In this document: in pieces, positions 34,633-42,981 of the stretch
Layout of the letters: every line of letters starts with the position of its first letter
How positions within the stretch are numbered: the stretch's first letter is position 1
Program-made: the position numbers and the translations under genes
DNA from: Chitinibacter sp. GC72
GTDB taxonomy: Bacteria; Pseudomonadota; Gammaproteobacteria; Burkholderiales; Chitinibacteraceae
Length of the DNA: 64,000 nt
NCBI RefSeq assembly: GCF_009760905.1
Contig: NZ_VIRW01000001.1
Span: 62,001-126,000 of the forward strand
Direction: 5' to 3'
Notes under the pieces: generated by a model
What the model was told of the DNA's origin: nothing
Databases searched by the model: none
The model's input: only the letters and a program-made list of their open reading frames with translations

Positions 34633-35841
34633 ATGAAAACCACTAAAGCTCGTCGCCCGCAACCGGCCATTCGAGAAGCCAAAGCGAACGACCAACAGCG
34701 CGCAACAACCAAAATCGGTGCTCGTGGGCAATCCGCTGCCGGTGAATCACGTTTTGCCAATATCAAGAAAAAGAAAACCTCGGGCCCGGACATGGGCCGC
34801 TCGTCTACGCCGGCCACCAGCAAAAAGCGCAGCTCGCCCACCAGCGGCATGAGCCGCATGGTCGCTCAAGCCATTGCCAAAACTGCCATCGCCCGCGAAG
34901 TGCAAGGCATTAAACCGGCGACCGAAAACAGCACGGCAGCAGAAACCCAAACCACGATTCGCGATAGCAAATTGCGCCCAAGCGCCAAGCGGGCCAAGAA
35001 AATGCCGCAGCGCCATGGCTCACAGCACGAAATTTCAGCACAAAAACAATTGCGCGAAAAACGGCTAACCAGCGATCAGATCGGTGACGAACGCCTGCAA
35101 AAAGCGCTGGCCTTCTCTGGCATTGGCTCGCGCCGTGAAATGGAAGAAATCATTGAAGCCGGTCGCGTTAGCGTCAACGGCAAAATCGCCGATCTGGGTG
35201 CCAAGGTGAGCCCGGGCGATGAAGTACGGATTGATGGCAAGCGCATTGCACTCAAATGGCAGGATCGATTGCCACGCGTCATTATGTACCACAAGGAAGA
35301 AGGCGAGCTGGTCAGCCGTGATGACCCGGAAGGCCGTGTTACCGTGTTTGACCGTCTCAAGCGGATTTACTCAAGCAAATGGGTCGCCATTGGTCGTCTG
35401 GACTTTAACACCTCAGGGCTCTTGCTGTTTACGACTTCAGGCGAGCTGGCGAACCGCATGATGCACCCAAGCTTTGAAGTCGAGCGTGAATATGCAGTCC
35501 GCGTGCATGGCCAGCTCACGCCAGAACAAATGAAAGAAATGGTCAATGGGATCGAGCTCGATGACGGCCCGGCCAACTTCGCTCGCATCGAAGATCGTGG
35601 CGGCGAAGGCCAGAATCACTGGTATCACGTGGTACTGAAAGAAGGCCGTAATCGTGAAGTGCGCCGGATGTTCGAGCACTACAACCTGATGGTCAGCCGA
35701 CTGATGCGGATCCGCTTTGGTATGTTCAACCTGCCGGGGCGTCTCAAACGCGGCCAGTTTTATGAATTAACCGAAACCGAAGTGCTGGCCGTGATGAAAT
35801 GGGCCGATCTGACCATGATGGGTCAGGTCAAGAGACGATAA
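34633..35841 (+). CDS. rluB: 23S rRNA pseudouridine synthase (RluB-like) with long basic N-terminal extension
   Basis: A 402-residue RsuA/RluB-family enzyme. Residues 1-150 are a disordered, Lys/Arg-rich extension (KKKKTSGPDMGRSS). An S4 RNA-binding domain (RLQKALAFSGIGSRREMEE) follows, then the catalytic domain with the conserved aspartate in GRLDFNTSGLLLFTTSG and the ending motif EVRRMFEHYNLMVSRLMRIRFG. Expected to modify U2605 of 23S rRNA. The ATG at 34633 sits after a TATAAT; the frame upstream is unsupported. greB follows 18 bases later, likely in one transcript. Confidence 0.9.
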   Translation: MKTTKARRPQPAIREAKANDQQRATTKIGARGQSAAGESRFANIKKKKTSGPDMGRSSTPATSKKRSSPTSGMSRMVAQAIAKTAIAREVQGIKPATENSTAAETQTTIRDSKLRPSAKRAKKMPQRHGSQHEISAQKQLREKRLTSDQIGDERLQKALAFSGIGSRREMEEIIEAGRVSVNGKIADLGAKVSPGDEVRIDGKRIALKWQDRLPRVIMYHKEEGELVSRDDPEGRVTVFDRLKRIYSSKWVAIGRLDFNTSGLLLFTTSGELANRMMHPSFEVEREYAVRVHGQLTPEQMKEMVNGIELDDGPANFARIEDRGGEGQNHWYHVVLKEGRNREVRRMFEHYNLMVSRLMRIRFGMFNLPGRLKRGQFYELTETEVLAVMKWADLTMMGQVKRR

Positions 35842-35859
35842 GCGGATAGCAGCGCAGAC

Positions 35860-36417
35860 ATGAGCAAAGCGTTTACCAAAGAAAACAACGGCGACGATGA
35901 TGAGCTACCCGCGGAACTGCACGTACCTGCGGGCAGCAAAAACTATATGACGCCACAGGGCTGGCAGCGGATGAAAACCGAGCTTTACGAGCTGGTGAAC
36001 AAGGAGCGTCCGCACGTCACCCAAGTGGTCAATTGGGCAGCCAGCAATGGCGACAGGTCGGAAAACGCCGATTATCAATATGGCAAGCGCCGTTTGCGCG
36101 AAATTGACCGTCGCATCCGTTTTTTAAGCAAACGGCTGGAAAACGCCGAAGTCATCGACCCGGAAACCCGCGAAGCCACCGACCAGATTTTTTTTAGCGC
36201 CACCGTCACGTATTTGCGTGAAAATGGCTTTGAGGAAACGGTGGTCATTGTCGGCGTGGATGAAACCAATCTGCCCCTCAATCACATCAGCTGGACTTCG
36301 CCCGTCGCTCGTGCGCTGATCAAGGCGCGCGAAGGCGATGTGGTGTATTTGCGCACCCCGGCAGGCAGCGAAGAGCTGGAAGTAATACAAGTGCGTTATG
36401 TAAGAATTGAAAGCTAA
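35860..36417 (+). CDS. greB: Transcription elongation factor GreB
   Basis: A 185-residue GreA/GreB protein that rescues backtracked RNA polymerase by stimulating transcript cleavage. The N-terminal coiled coil is seen from MTPQGWQRMKTELYELVNKERP, with the acidic tip NGDRSENADYQYGKRRLREID that reaches the active site. The C-terminal FKBP-like domain ends in GDVVYLRTPAGSEELEVIQVRY. The YQYGKRRLREIDRRIRFL sequence is typical of GreB rather than GreA. Confidence 0.95.
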   Translation: MSKAFTKENNGDDDELPAELHVPAGSKNYMTPQGWQRMKTELYELVNKERPHVTQVVNWAASNGDRSENADYQYGKRRLREIDRRIRFLSKRLENAEVIDPETREATDQIFFSATVTYLRENGFEETVVIVGVDETNLPLNHISWTSPVARALIKAREGDVVYLRTPAGSEELEVIQVRYVRIES

Positions 36418-36497
36418 GTGTTTGCTTTACAACGACAACATCAACATAGAGCTTAAACGTTTTGCCAGATACAAAGTGCTACTGGTATTGTTCTGGC

Positions 36498-38600
36498 ATG
36501 AATTCACATAACCACGCGACCAGCAGCCTCTTCCGGCGGGTTCTACGCAGTATGGCACTGCGCATCGCCATTGCCGCCTGCCTGATTTCTGCGCTGAGCT
36601 ACTACTACAGCTATGTGCGCCTGCAAGAAGAAGCGCTCAGCAATCTGTCCAAATACATTGATACGCGCAGCCAGCTCGAAAGCGAGCTGTTTATCAATGC
36701 TGAATCGAATACCAAACTAATTCGCGACGATTTCCTGCGCCGCTATGCCCAGGCACAAAATCAGGACTTTAGCGCTCAATTTGGTGCGCTGGTGCGTCAG
36801 GACAGAGACGGCATGTGGCGGGTCAAGGCCGAAATTGACCACTTTGAACACCAAGCCACGATTGCCCTCTTGCCCACCGTCAAGCAGACGCCGGAACTGA
36901 AGCGCCAGGTCGTTCTGGCGCACCAGATTCTGAGCCAGTATGGCCCGGCTTATCGTGGCCGCAGTTACGATAGCTTTATTGACCTCAATGTCTCCGATGT
37001 CAGTCTGATGTACCTGCCCATCCTCAACTATGCCAGAAATGGCTCGGTGGATGATTTTGCCGAAGATCTGGAAACCGAACTGGGTGCGCTACCCGAGCGC
37101 AACCCGGCGCGAAAAACTTTCTGGACCGGCATTTACTACGACAAACAAGCGCTGGAATGGATGGTCTCGGTGGTCACCCCGATTGACTATCTGGGCAAAT
37201 ATATCGGTGGCGTCGGCCAGGATATTCCGCTCGATCAGCTGATTACGCGCACCAATAATGTCAGCATTCCGGGCACGCACAATATGATTTTCAGCCGGGA
37301 TGGCATGCTGCTGGCTCACCCGGACTATATGGCCAAAATCCAGGCCAACGATGGCAGGCTGGATATGCGCAAGGCCGATCCGATGCTGCAAGGCATTTTC
37401 AATGTGGTCAGCAAAGCCGCCACCAAAGATCGATTTATTGAAAGCAGCGATGGCAAATCATGGCTGGGCATCGCGCCGATCAAGGGAGCAGACTGGCTCT
37501 TTGTCACCGTGTATCCCAAGCGCCTGCTCGAAGAAAAAGCCGCCCTGGCCGCCAGCATGGTACTGATCCTCGGTATCTTTGCCCTGGCCGTGGAACTGGG
37601 TTTGCTCGCCATGGTGCTGCGCAATGACGTTGCACGCCCACTGGAGCGCCTGAAAAACGCAATTCGCGCCCTGGCCGCGGGCAAGCAAAGCAATCAGCTC
37701 GATTTGCACCGCAGCGACGAAATCGGCGAGCTGGCGCGAACCTTCAATGAAATGTCGCATACCGTCCAGTCGCACCGCATCCATCTGGAAGATCTGGTGG
37801 CCGACCGCACGCAAGAGCTGGCCACGCGCAATCTGCAACTGGAAGCGGCTAACGAAGCACTGAAATACCTCAATCAAGAGAAAAACGAGCTGCTGGCCAT
37901 TGCCGCGCATGATCTGAAAAACCCAGTGGCCAGCATCCAGGGCATGGCTGGCCTGCTCAATGAGCGGCTAGACAGCTGGCCGACCGAGAAAATCAAAGAC
38001 AGGCTCGATGGCATTCACCTGCTGGCAGGGCGTATGCAGCGCATTATCAGCAATCTGCTCGATCACGACGCGCTGGAAGCAGGATCGGTGCAGATGCAGA
38101 TCGAAGAGATTGATCTGGATGACCTCATGAGTGACACCCTGATCACCTGGCGCGAGCGACTGCGCAGCAAGCAGCAAACCATTCACTACAGCCCAAACCA
38201 GCTTATCGTGCGTGCCGACCGGCAGGCACTGTGGCAGATCATGGACAATCTGATCTCCAACGCGGTGAAATATTCCCCTAACGAACAAAGCATCCTGATC
38301 GGCGCCCAGCTCACCGATGATGGCGTCGAGCTCACAGTGAGCGATCATGGCCCGGGTATTGCGCCGCATGAGATCGGCATGCTGTTCAAAAAATTCAGCC
38401 GCCTGTCTGCGCGCCCCACCGGCGGCGAGCACACGACCGGGCTGGGTTTATCCATAGTCAAAAAGCTGGTCGAAGCGATGTATGGGCAAATCCGTTGCGA
38501 GAGCCAGTTTGGGCAAGGTGCCCGCTTTATTGTGACGCTGCCACCAGTTCGTCAGCAACTTGCTGCAAGCAGCGCCCATCGCCAGCAGGAACAAGCCTGA
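36498..38600 (+). CDS. Membrane sensor histidine kinase (periplasmic sensor, HAMP, HisKA, HATPase)
   Basis: A 700-residue kinase. One membrane span at about residues 19-39, a ~300-residue periplasmic sensor with Cache/PAS-like features (DYLGKYIGGVGQDIPLDQL), a second span at about 347-372, a HAMP linker ending in DEIGELARTFNEM, a coiled coil, the phosphoacceptor His in AAHDLKNPVASIQGM, and the ATPase domain with N box DNLISNAVKYSP, DHGPGIA and TGLGLSIVKKL. No response regulator gene is adjacent, so it is an orphan kinase. The frame opens at a TTG (36462); the ATG at 36498 is more likely. Confidence 0.92.
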   Translation: MNSHNHATSSLFRRVLRSMALRIAIAACLISALSYYYSYVRLQEEALSNLSKYIDTRSQLESELFINAESNTKLIRDDFLRRYAQAQNQDFSAQFGALVRQDRDGMWRVKAEIDHFEHQATIALLPTVKQTPELKRQVVLAHQILSQYGPAYRGRSYDSFIDLNVSDVSLMYLPILNYARNGSVDDFAEDLETELGALPERNPARKTFWTGIYYDKQALEWMVSVVTPIDYLGKYIGGVGQDIPLDQLITRTNNVSIPGTHNMIFSRDGMLLAHPDYMAKIQANDGRLDMRKADPMLQGIFNVVSKAATKDRFIESSDGKSWLGIAPIKGADWLFVTVYPKRLLEEKAALAASMVLILGIFALAVELGLLAMVLRNDVARPLERLKNAIRALAAGKQSNQLDLHRSDEIGELARTFNEMSHTVQSHRIHLEDLVADRTQELATRNLQLEAANEALKYLNQEKNELLAIAAHDLKNPVASIQGMAGLLNERLDSWPTEKIKDRLDGIHLLAGRMQRIISNLLDHDALEAGSVQMQIEEIDLDDLMSDTLITWRERLRSKQQTIHYSPNQLIVRADRQALWQIMDNLISNAVKYSPNEQSILIGAQLTDDGVELTVSDHGPGIAPHEIGMLFKKFSRLSARPTGGEHTTGLGLSIVKKLVEAMYGQIRCESQFGQGARFIVTLPPVRQQLAASSAHRQQEQA

Positions 38601-38619
38601 GTTTTGCGTTAGAATCACG

Positions 38620-38658
38620 AGCTGCATTGCGCCACGTCGGCACAATGCAGCTTTTTTT
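38620..38658 (+). terminator. Rho-independent terminator
   Basis: AGCTGCATTG and CAATGCAGCT form a perfect 10-bp stem followed by seven T. It ends the kinase transcript just before thyA. Confidence 0.95.
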
Positions 38659-38681
38659 ACGGCTAGCCCACGGAGTTTTCG

Positions 38682-39503
38682 ATGCGCCAATATCTGGATT
38701 TACTGCAACATGTTTTGGATACTGGCATCGCCAAAGAAGACCGCACCGGCACCGGCACCGTGTCGATTTTCGGCCATCAGATGCGCTTTAATCTGGCCGA
38801 AGGTTTCCCGCTGGTCACCACCAAAAAAACGCATCTCAAATCAATTATCAACGAGTTATTGTGGTTTTTGCGCGGCGACACCAATGTGCGCTGGCTGCAG
38901 GAGCACGGCGTGACGATCTGGGACGAATGGGCGCGCGACGATGGCGAACTGGGCCCGGTGTATGGCTATCAGTGGCGCAGCTGGCCGACGGCCGATGGCC
39001 GCCATATCGATCAGATTTCTGAGGTCGTCAAACAGCTAAAAACCAATCCCGACTCGCGCCGCATTATCGTATCCGCGTGGAACGTCGGTGAAATCGAAAA
39101 CATGGCGCTGCCACCTTGCCATGCTTTTTTCCAGTTTTATGTCGCACCAGCGCAGCCGGGAGACGCGGATCAGCGCGGCAAATTGTCCTGCCAGCTGTAT
39201 CAGCGCAGTGCAGACCTTTTCTTGGGCGTACCATTCAATATTGCATCGTATGCGACGCTCGTGCTGATGCTAGCGCAAGTGTGCGATCTGCAGCCGGGTG
39301 ATTTTGTCTGGACTGGTGGCGATTGCCATATTTACCGCAATCACTTCGATCAAGTGCGCGAGCAACTGTCACGCGCGCCGCGCAGCTTGCCCACGATGAA
39401 ACTGAATCCGGCCAAAACCGATATTTTCTCGTTTGAATTTGCAGACTTCACGCTCGAAGGGTACGACCCGCATCCGGCGATCAAAGCGCCGGTTGCCGTT
39501 TAA
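38682..39503 (+). CDS. thyA: Thymidylate synthase
   Basis: A 273-residue ThyA converting dUMP and methylene-tetrahydrofolate to dTMP and dihydrofolate. The catalytic cysteine is in [12 protein letters not shown], and the folate/dUMP signature is [24 protein letters not shown]. It carries a short insertion ([11 protein letters not shown]) between these compared with the 264-residue E. coli enzyme, in a surface loop. CGGAG is placed before the ATG, which follows a terminator. Confidence 0.97.
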   Translation: MRQYLDLLQHVLDTGIAKEDRTGTGTVSIFGHQMRFNLAEGFPLVTTKKTHLKSIINELLWFLRGDTNVRWLQEHGVTIWDEWARDDGELGPVYGYQWRSWPTADGRHIDQISEVVKQLKTNPDSRRIIVSAWNVGEIENMALPPCHAFFQFYVAPAQPGDADQRGKLSCQLYQRSADLFLGVPFNIASYATLVLMLAQVCDLQPGDFVWTGGDCHIYRNHFDQVREQLSRAPRSLPTMKLNPAKTDIFSFEFADFTLEGYDPHPAIKAPVAV

Positions 39504-39511
39504 CAAACCAA

Positions 39512-39560
39512 GGGTATATTACTGCAGAACAATACGAGATTGATCTGCAGTGACATACCC
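39512..39560. repeat. 50-bp palindromic repeat, copy J
   Basis: Arms GGGTATATTACTGCAGA and TCTGCAGTGACATACCC pair over 17 positions with two mismatches. It fills the gap between the convergent thyA and ferredoxin-like genes, its last base being shared with the latter's stop codon. Confidence 0.92.
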
Positions 39561-39898
39561 TAAGCAAGCCGCACAATCAGATCGTCTTCGACCACGTAGT
39601 GACAAGCCAGTCGCACTTGCTGCGGTGAATCAAAAATCGTCAGCGGCATATTGATCGGCATCCGGGCGTGGCGCACCAGCACATTGCGCTCCTTGCTGCC
39701 AATCTCTATCCAGCGCCGGCTTGCCGCGTGTTCGCAATACACCTGACACGCGCCGCACGTTCCCTGCCCGCAGCGCCAGGCCAATGCCAATTTCCCTTCG
39801 CGTACCAAGGGGCGAACAGCATCGATCAGCAGAGAGCCTGCCGCCACCTCAACGGCGAGATCAGCGCGCTCACTCTGGATAAAAGTCACAATCGGCAT
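39560..39898 (-). CDS. [2Fe-2S] ferredoxin-fold protein
   Basis: A 112-residue plant-type ferredoxin domain. The cluster ligands are in WRCGQGTCGACQVYC (CxxxxCxxC) with a fourth cysteine in LACHYVV near the C-terminus. It is probably a small electron carrier for an oxygenase or reductase located elsewhere; no partner reductase is adjacent. ATG at 39898, divergent from yciH. Confidence 0.88.
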   Translation of the reverse strand: MPIVTFIQSERADLAVEVAAGSLLIDAVRPLVREGKLALAWRCGQGTCGACQVYCEHAASRRWIEIGSKERNVLVRHARMPINMPLTIFDSPQQVRLACHYVVEDDLIVRLA

Positions 39899-39944
39899 GA
39901 CTGCTCACATTAAAATTACCCTGTTGAGAATATAGGACTTCCAC

Positions 39945-40292
39945 ATGAAAAAATCGTCATCCGGCGGCCTCGTTTACTCAACTGAACATGGTCGCACCTG
40001 CCCCGATTGCCGCCAGCCCATCGCGCAATGCAGCTGTAAAACTCCGGCCCTACCCACCGGCGATGGCCACGTGCGGATTGCGCGCGAAGTGCGCAGCGGC
40101 AAAACCATCACCGTGATCCGTGGCGTGTTACTGGCAGCGCCCGAGCTGGCCAAACTCGGTAAAGAGCTGAAAAATCTCTGCGGCAGCGGCGGCACAGTGA
40201 AGGACGGCGTGATTGAAATTCAGGGCGAACACCGGGAGCTGATCGCCAAAAAGCTGACTGAACGCTATAAAGTGAAACTGGCTGGCGGCTAA
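39945..40292 (+). CDS. yciH: SUI1/eIF1-like translation factor YciH
   Basis: A 115-residue SUI1-family protein, the bacterial homologue of eukaryotic initiation factor 1, thought to affect start-codon fidelity. The SUI1 core reads RSGKTITVIRGV, then LGKELKNLCGSGGTVKDGVIEIQG and HRELIAKKLTERYK. A cysteine-containing N-terminus (CPDCRQPIAQCSC) looks like a small zinc-binding knuckle. AGGACT precedes the ATG. Confidence 0.93.
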   Translation: MKKSSSGGLVYSTEHGRTCPDCRQPIAQCSCKTPALPTGDGHVRIAREVRSGKTITVIRGVLLAAPELAKLGKELKNLCGSGGTVKDGVIEIQGEHRELIAKKLTERYKVKLAGG

Positions 40293-40303
40293 ATTTAATC
40301 AAA

Positions 40304-40352
40304 GGGTATATCCCTGCAGATCATCCTCAACAACACCTGCAGAGCAATACCC
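40304..40352. repeat. 50-bp palindromic repeat, copy K
   Basis: Arms GGGTATATCCCTGCAG and CTGCAGAGCAATACCC. This copy is close to the family consensus and lies between convergent yciH and the peptide deformylase gene. Confidence 0.92.
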
Positions 40353-40358
40353 GCTCTA

Positions 40359-40955
40359 TCAATCCATCCGCTTCGGGAATAGCACGTCGGTATAACCAAA
40401 GCGCGTCATATCGCTAATGCGTTGTGGATAAAGCACGCCCCATAGATGATCGCATTCATGCTGCACAACACGGGCGTGAAAGCCCTCGACGCTGCGATCA
40501 ATCCGATTGCCATATTGATCAAACCCCTGATAGCGAATCCGCGCATAGCGTGGCACTTCGCCGCGCAGGCCGGGCACCGACAGGCAGCCTTCCCAGCCCA
40601 GCACTTCTTCGTCGTCCAGCGGCGTGATCACCGGATTGATCAGCACCGTTTCGGGCACCGCTTGCGCATCGGGATAGCGCTCGCTGTGCGTAAAGCCAAA
40701 AATCACGACCTGCAGATCAACGCCGATTTGCGGCGCAGCAATGCCCACGCCACCGCTGGCGCGCATCGTGTCAAACAGATCCGTAATCAGCTGCGCCAGC
40801 GCCGGCGTATTGAAGGCAACAATAGGCTGCGTCTGCTCGGATGTAGCGAAGGTAGTGGCAGGCTGCGCCAGTTGGGATGTATCGACGGTCGCGACAGGCT
40901 GCGCCAGTCGCAGCAAACGAGGATCGCCCATTTTCAGAATGGTGCGTACGGCCAT
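40359..40955 (-). CDS. def: Peptide deformylase with tandem-repeat insertion
   Basis: A 198-residue deformylase that removes the N-formyl group from nascent proteins. The three metal-site motifs are intact: [18 protein letters not shown] and QHECDHLWG. Between residues 18 and 55, where the family normally has one short AQPV...TP segment, the segment is present three times in diverged 12-residue units ([36 protein letters not shown]). The insertion lies on the N-terminal surface, far from the metal site, so activity is probably kept. AAGGAG precedes the ATG. No fmt gene is adjacent. Confidence 0.93.
   Translation of the reverse strand: MAVRTILKMGDPRLLRLAQPVATVDTSQLAQPATTFATSEQTQPIVAFNTPALAQLITDLFDTMRASGGVGIAAPQIGVDLQVVIFGFTHSERYPDAQAVPETVLINPVITPLDDEEVLGWEGCLSVPGLRGEVPRYARIRYQGFDQYGNRIDRSVEGFHARVVQHECDHLWGVLYPQRISDMTRFGYTDVLFPKRMD
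40789..40896 (-). repeat. 36-bp tandem repeat, three units, inside the deformylase gene
   Basis: Three consecutive 36-base units at 40789-40824, 40825-40860 and 40861-40896, each starting (A/G)GCTGCG on the plus strand. The last two match at about 27 of 36 positions. The unit length keeps the frame. Confidence 0.85.
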
Positions 40956-41080
40956 ATTTTCTCCTTGCAGCTCAATCCAATATCATCCCTTGCGTTTCAA
41001 TCCCATACCAAACAGCCCACCACAGCCAAGCCAGTGCAGCGTATCATGGGCAGCTTTGCCACTGCCCGCCATTTTGCCGT

Positions 41081-41464
41081 ATGTACGACGATTATCAAGC
41101 CCACAATGATATGGATGAAACCACGCTGCACGCTTGGCAATTTTATCTGGCCGTCGCCCAGCTGGCGCTCTCGCATCTGGCGAGCTGGCCCGCAGGCAGC
41201 ATTGCCATCACCGATGATCAGGAGCACGCCTACTGGGTCTGGCAAGGCGCAACAGAAAATCATCTGGCCTGGGCGCCAGTGGCTGAGGGCATGGTGTGTT
41301 TTGATAGTGCGATTCTGGTGGCCGAGCTGCTGGGCCTGAGCGCCGAAGAAATCGACTATCGCCGCGACTCACTCAGCCGCTTGTTGCAAAGCGATTCGCC
41401 CATCACGCTGCAATGGCCCAAGGCTCAGCTACAGCGCGCCATCCGCAGCCCGGGTGAGTATTGA
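41081..41464 (+). CDS. Hypothetical protein, 127 residues
   Basis: Not recognised. A soluble, acidic protein with helical N-terminus (LHAWQFYLAVAQLALSHLASW), a strand-rich middle (AGSIAITDDQEHAYWVWQG) and a helical C-terminus. The open frame runs back into the deformylase leader; ATG at 41081 is the first plausible start, and ATG at 41111 is an alternative. No clear ribosome-binding site is seen. It is divergent from the deformylase gene. Confidence 0.6.
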   Translation: MYDDYQAHNDMDETTLHAWQFYLAVAQLALSHLASWPAGSIAITDDQEHAYWVWQGATENHLAWAPVAEGMVCFDSAILVAELLGLSAEEIDYRRDSLSRLLQSDSPITLQWPKAQLQRAIRSPGEY

Positions 41465-41493
41465 ACCGTTCATCCTTACAGTAAATTAATGAC

Positions 41494-41539
41494 GTATATA
41501 CCTATAGCTCAATCTAAATAAAGCACGCAGAGCAATACC
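41494..41539. repeat. 50-bp palindromic repeat, copy L
   Basis: GTATATACCTATAGCTC at one end and GCACGCAGAGCAATACC at the other; the right arm is close to consensus and the left is partly decayed. It lies 30 bases after the stop of the 127-residue gene. Confidence 0.65.
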
Positions 41540-41650
41540 TAATAGCGGTATAAAAATAAATCCCTTACAGACTTGATTTTGTAAGCATTTAGCGCCATCT
41601 TTCCGTCATTGCATCTCCCACCTTGTTGCACAGGATCACTCATTATTGCC

Positions 41651-41875
41651 ATGGCATCCGCACTACCCCATCCCGAGAGCCTGTTTATCAGCGCCAGCGA
41701 GCGCACCCAGAACACCGCCGATCCGGCCGAAGCCAAGCCTGCGCCCAGCGTTGGCGACAAAATCAAACGCTTAAAACAAAAGCGTGAGCTGGCGCAGGAT
41801 TTGCAGCAAATGATCGCCAACAGCGGCTTGAGTATTGAAGAGCTACGCGAAGCGCTCGCCCGCCAATCTGGTTAA
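41651..41875 (+). CDS. Hypothetical small helical protein, 74 residues
   Basis: Not recognised. The N-terminal 30 residues are flexible (Pro/Ala/Glu-rich) and the C-terminal half is a strongly helical, charged segment (DKIKRLKQKRELAQDLQQM) ending in a short helix with GLSIEELREALARQ, which resembles the C-terminus of some nucleoid-associated or toxin-antitoxin-type small proteins, though that is only a resemblance. ATG 41651 is chosen as the first start with normal protein sequence; an upstream in-frame ATG at 41609 gives an unlikely Cys-rich leader. Confidence 0.5.
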   Translation: MASALPHPESLFISASERTQNTADPAEAKPAPSVGDKIKRLKQKRELAQDLQQMIANSGLSIEELREALARQSG

Positions 41876-41922
41876 ACACCGACGTTCTCTGCCATCACTA
41901 GACCATCCGTTCTGACAGCGTA

Positions 41923-42834
41923 CTAGGCTGCATCTTGCGGTGCTTGATCTAGCGCCAGCGGCAGGTGATGCGCCAGAAAATCATACACTGCCCGAATACG
42001 GGCGCTGGTGTGCAATTCGCGGTGCACCGTCAACCAGATCGGCAATCTGGGCAAAGGCAGCTCGGGCAGCAGCATCTGCACCTGTGGATCGGTGCGCAGA
42101 ATAAAACCGGTCGCAAACCCCACGCCCAACCCCGCGCGCACAGCCTGCCATTGCGCCAGCAGATCGTCCGAACGCAAGCCAAAACGCAGCTTTTCCACCG
42201 TCAGGCCATAGGCAGAAATGGCTGGCGTCACTTCATCATTCGCATCGCCGGTAATCAGATCATGCCCCAACAGATCGGCAAATTGCAGCGGCACGCCGCG
42301 CTGACGCAAATACTGCTGATGCGCGCAGGCATAAATCGGGATTTCAGCGATTTTGCGTGCGACCAGCGTGCTTTGCTGCGGGCGCATCATCCGTAGCGCA
42401 ATATCGGCCTCCCGGCGCAGTAAATTGGACACCGTATTGCTCACCAGCAATTCGATTTCAATGTCCGGATAAGTCTGCCGCAATTGCGCCAGCACGGGCG
42501 GCAGCAACACACAGGCCACGGTTTGGCTGGCCGTTACACGCACCCTGCCCTGCAGCGAGCGCTCTGCACCGGTGGCCAGCCGCCCAAGCTGCGCGGCCTG
42601 TTCGGCCATGGCACGCGCCGTTTCGGCCAGCCGCAGCGCATGCACAGTAGGGGTCAGCCCACGCCCGGTGCGCTCGAACAACACAATGCGCCAGCGCGCC
42701 TCCAGCTCGGCAATATGCCGCCCCAATGTGGGCTGGCTAACGCCGCTGACACGCGCCGCAGCCATCAGGCTGCCGTGCTCCAACGTCGCCAGAAATGACT
42801 GGACGTGATCCCATGGAAAATCATATTCATTCAT
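41923..42834 (-). CDS. LysR family transcriptional regulator
   Basis: A 303-residue LysR regulator. The N-terminal winged helix is HVQSFLATLEHGSLMAAARVSGVSQPTLGRHIAELE, and the periplasmic-binding-protein-like effector domain runs from about residue 90. It is divergent from the Acg-like nitroreductase gene with 147 bases between the starts, the classic LysR arrangement, so that gene is the probable target. The start at 42834 matches the family; an extension to 42915 is unlikely. Confidence 0.93.
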   Translation of the reverse strand: MNEYDFPWDHVQSFLATLEHGSLMAAARVSGVSQPTLGRHIAELEARWRIVLFERTGRGLTPTVHALRLAETARAMAEQAAQLGRLATGAERSLQGRVRVTASQTVACVLLPPVLAQLRQTYPDIEIELLVSNTVSNLLRREADIALRMMRPQQSTLVARKIAEIPIYACAHQQYLRQRGVPLQFADLLGHDLITGDANDEVTPAISAYGLTVEKLRFGLRSDDLLAQWQAVRAGLGVGFATGFILRTDPQVQMLLPELPLPRLPIWLTVHRELHTSARIRAVYDFLAHHLPLALDQAPQDAA

Positions 42835-42858
42835 TTTTGAATAACTGAGCAGATAGTT

Positions 42859-42874
42859 TATTTCATTGTAAATA
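42859..42874. promoter_or_regulatory. Dyad in the LysR/nitroreductase intergenic region
   Basis: TATTT CATTGT AAATA is an interrupted palindrome of the size and AT-richness expected for a LysR-type operator (T-N11-A), located 25 bases upstream of the lysR start. Confidence 0.4.
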
Positions 42875-42981
42875 GATGAGCGGGATTTCACAATGCAAGC
42901 ACGCCCCCGCCACAACCGGCGTGTCGGGGTGGATTAAGGCATCAGCCTTGCCCGCATCATCATCTACTTTGGGAGAAAATC

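Noticed and set aside
38345-38365. GGGTATTGC in the histidine kinase gene
   Set aside because: It encodes the conserved GPGIA motif and has no partner arm.
40446-41339. 297-codon plus-strand ORF across the deformylase gene
   Set aside because: Antisense to peptide deformylase for most of its length; only the separate 127-residue frame from 41081 looks genuine.
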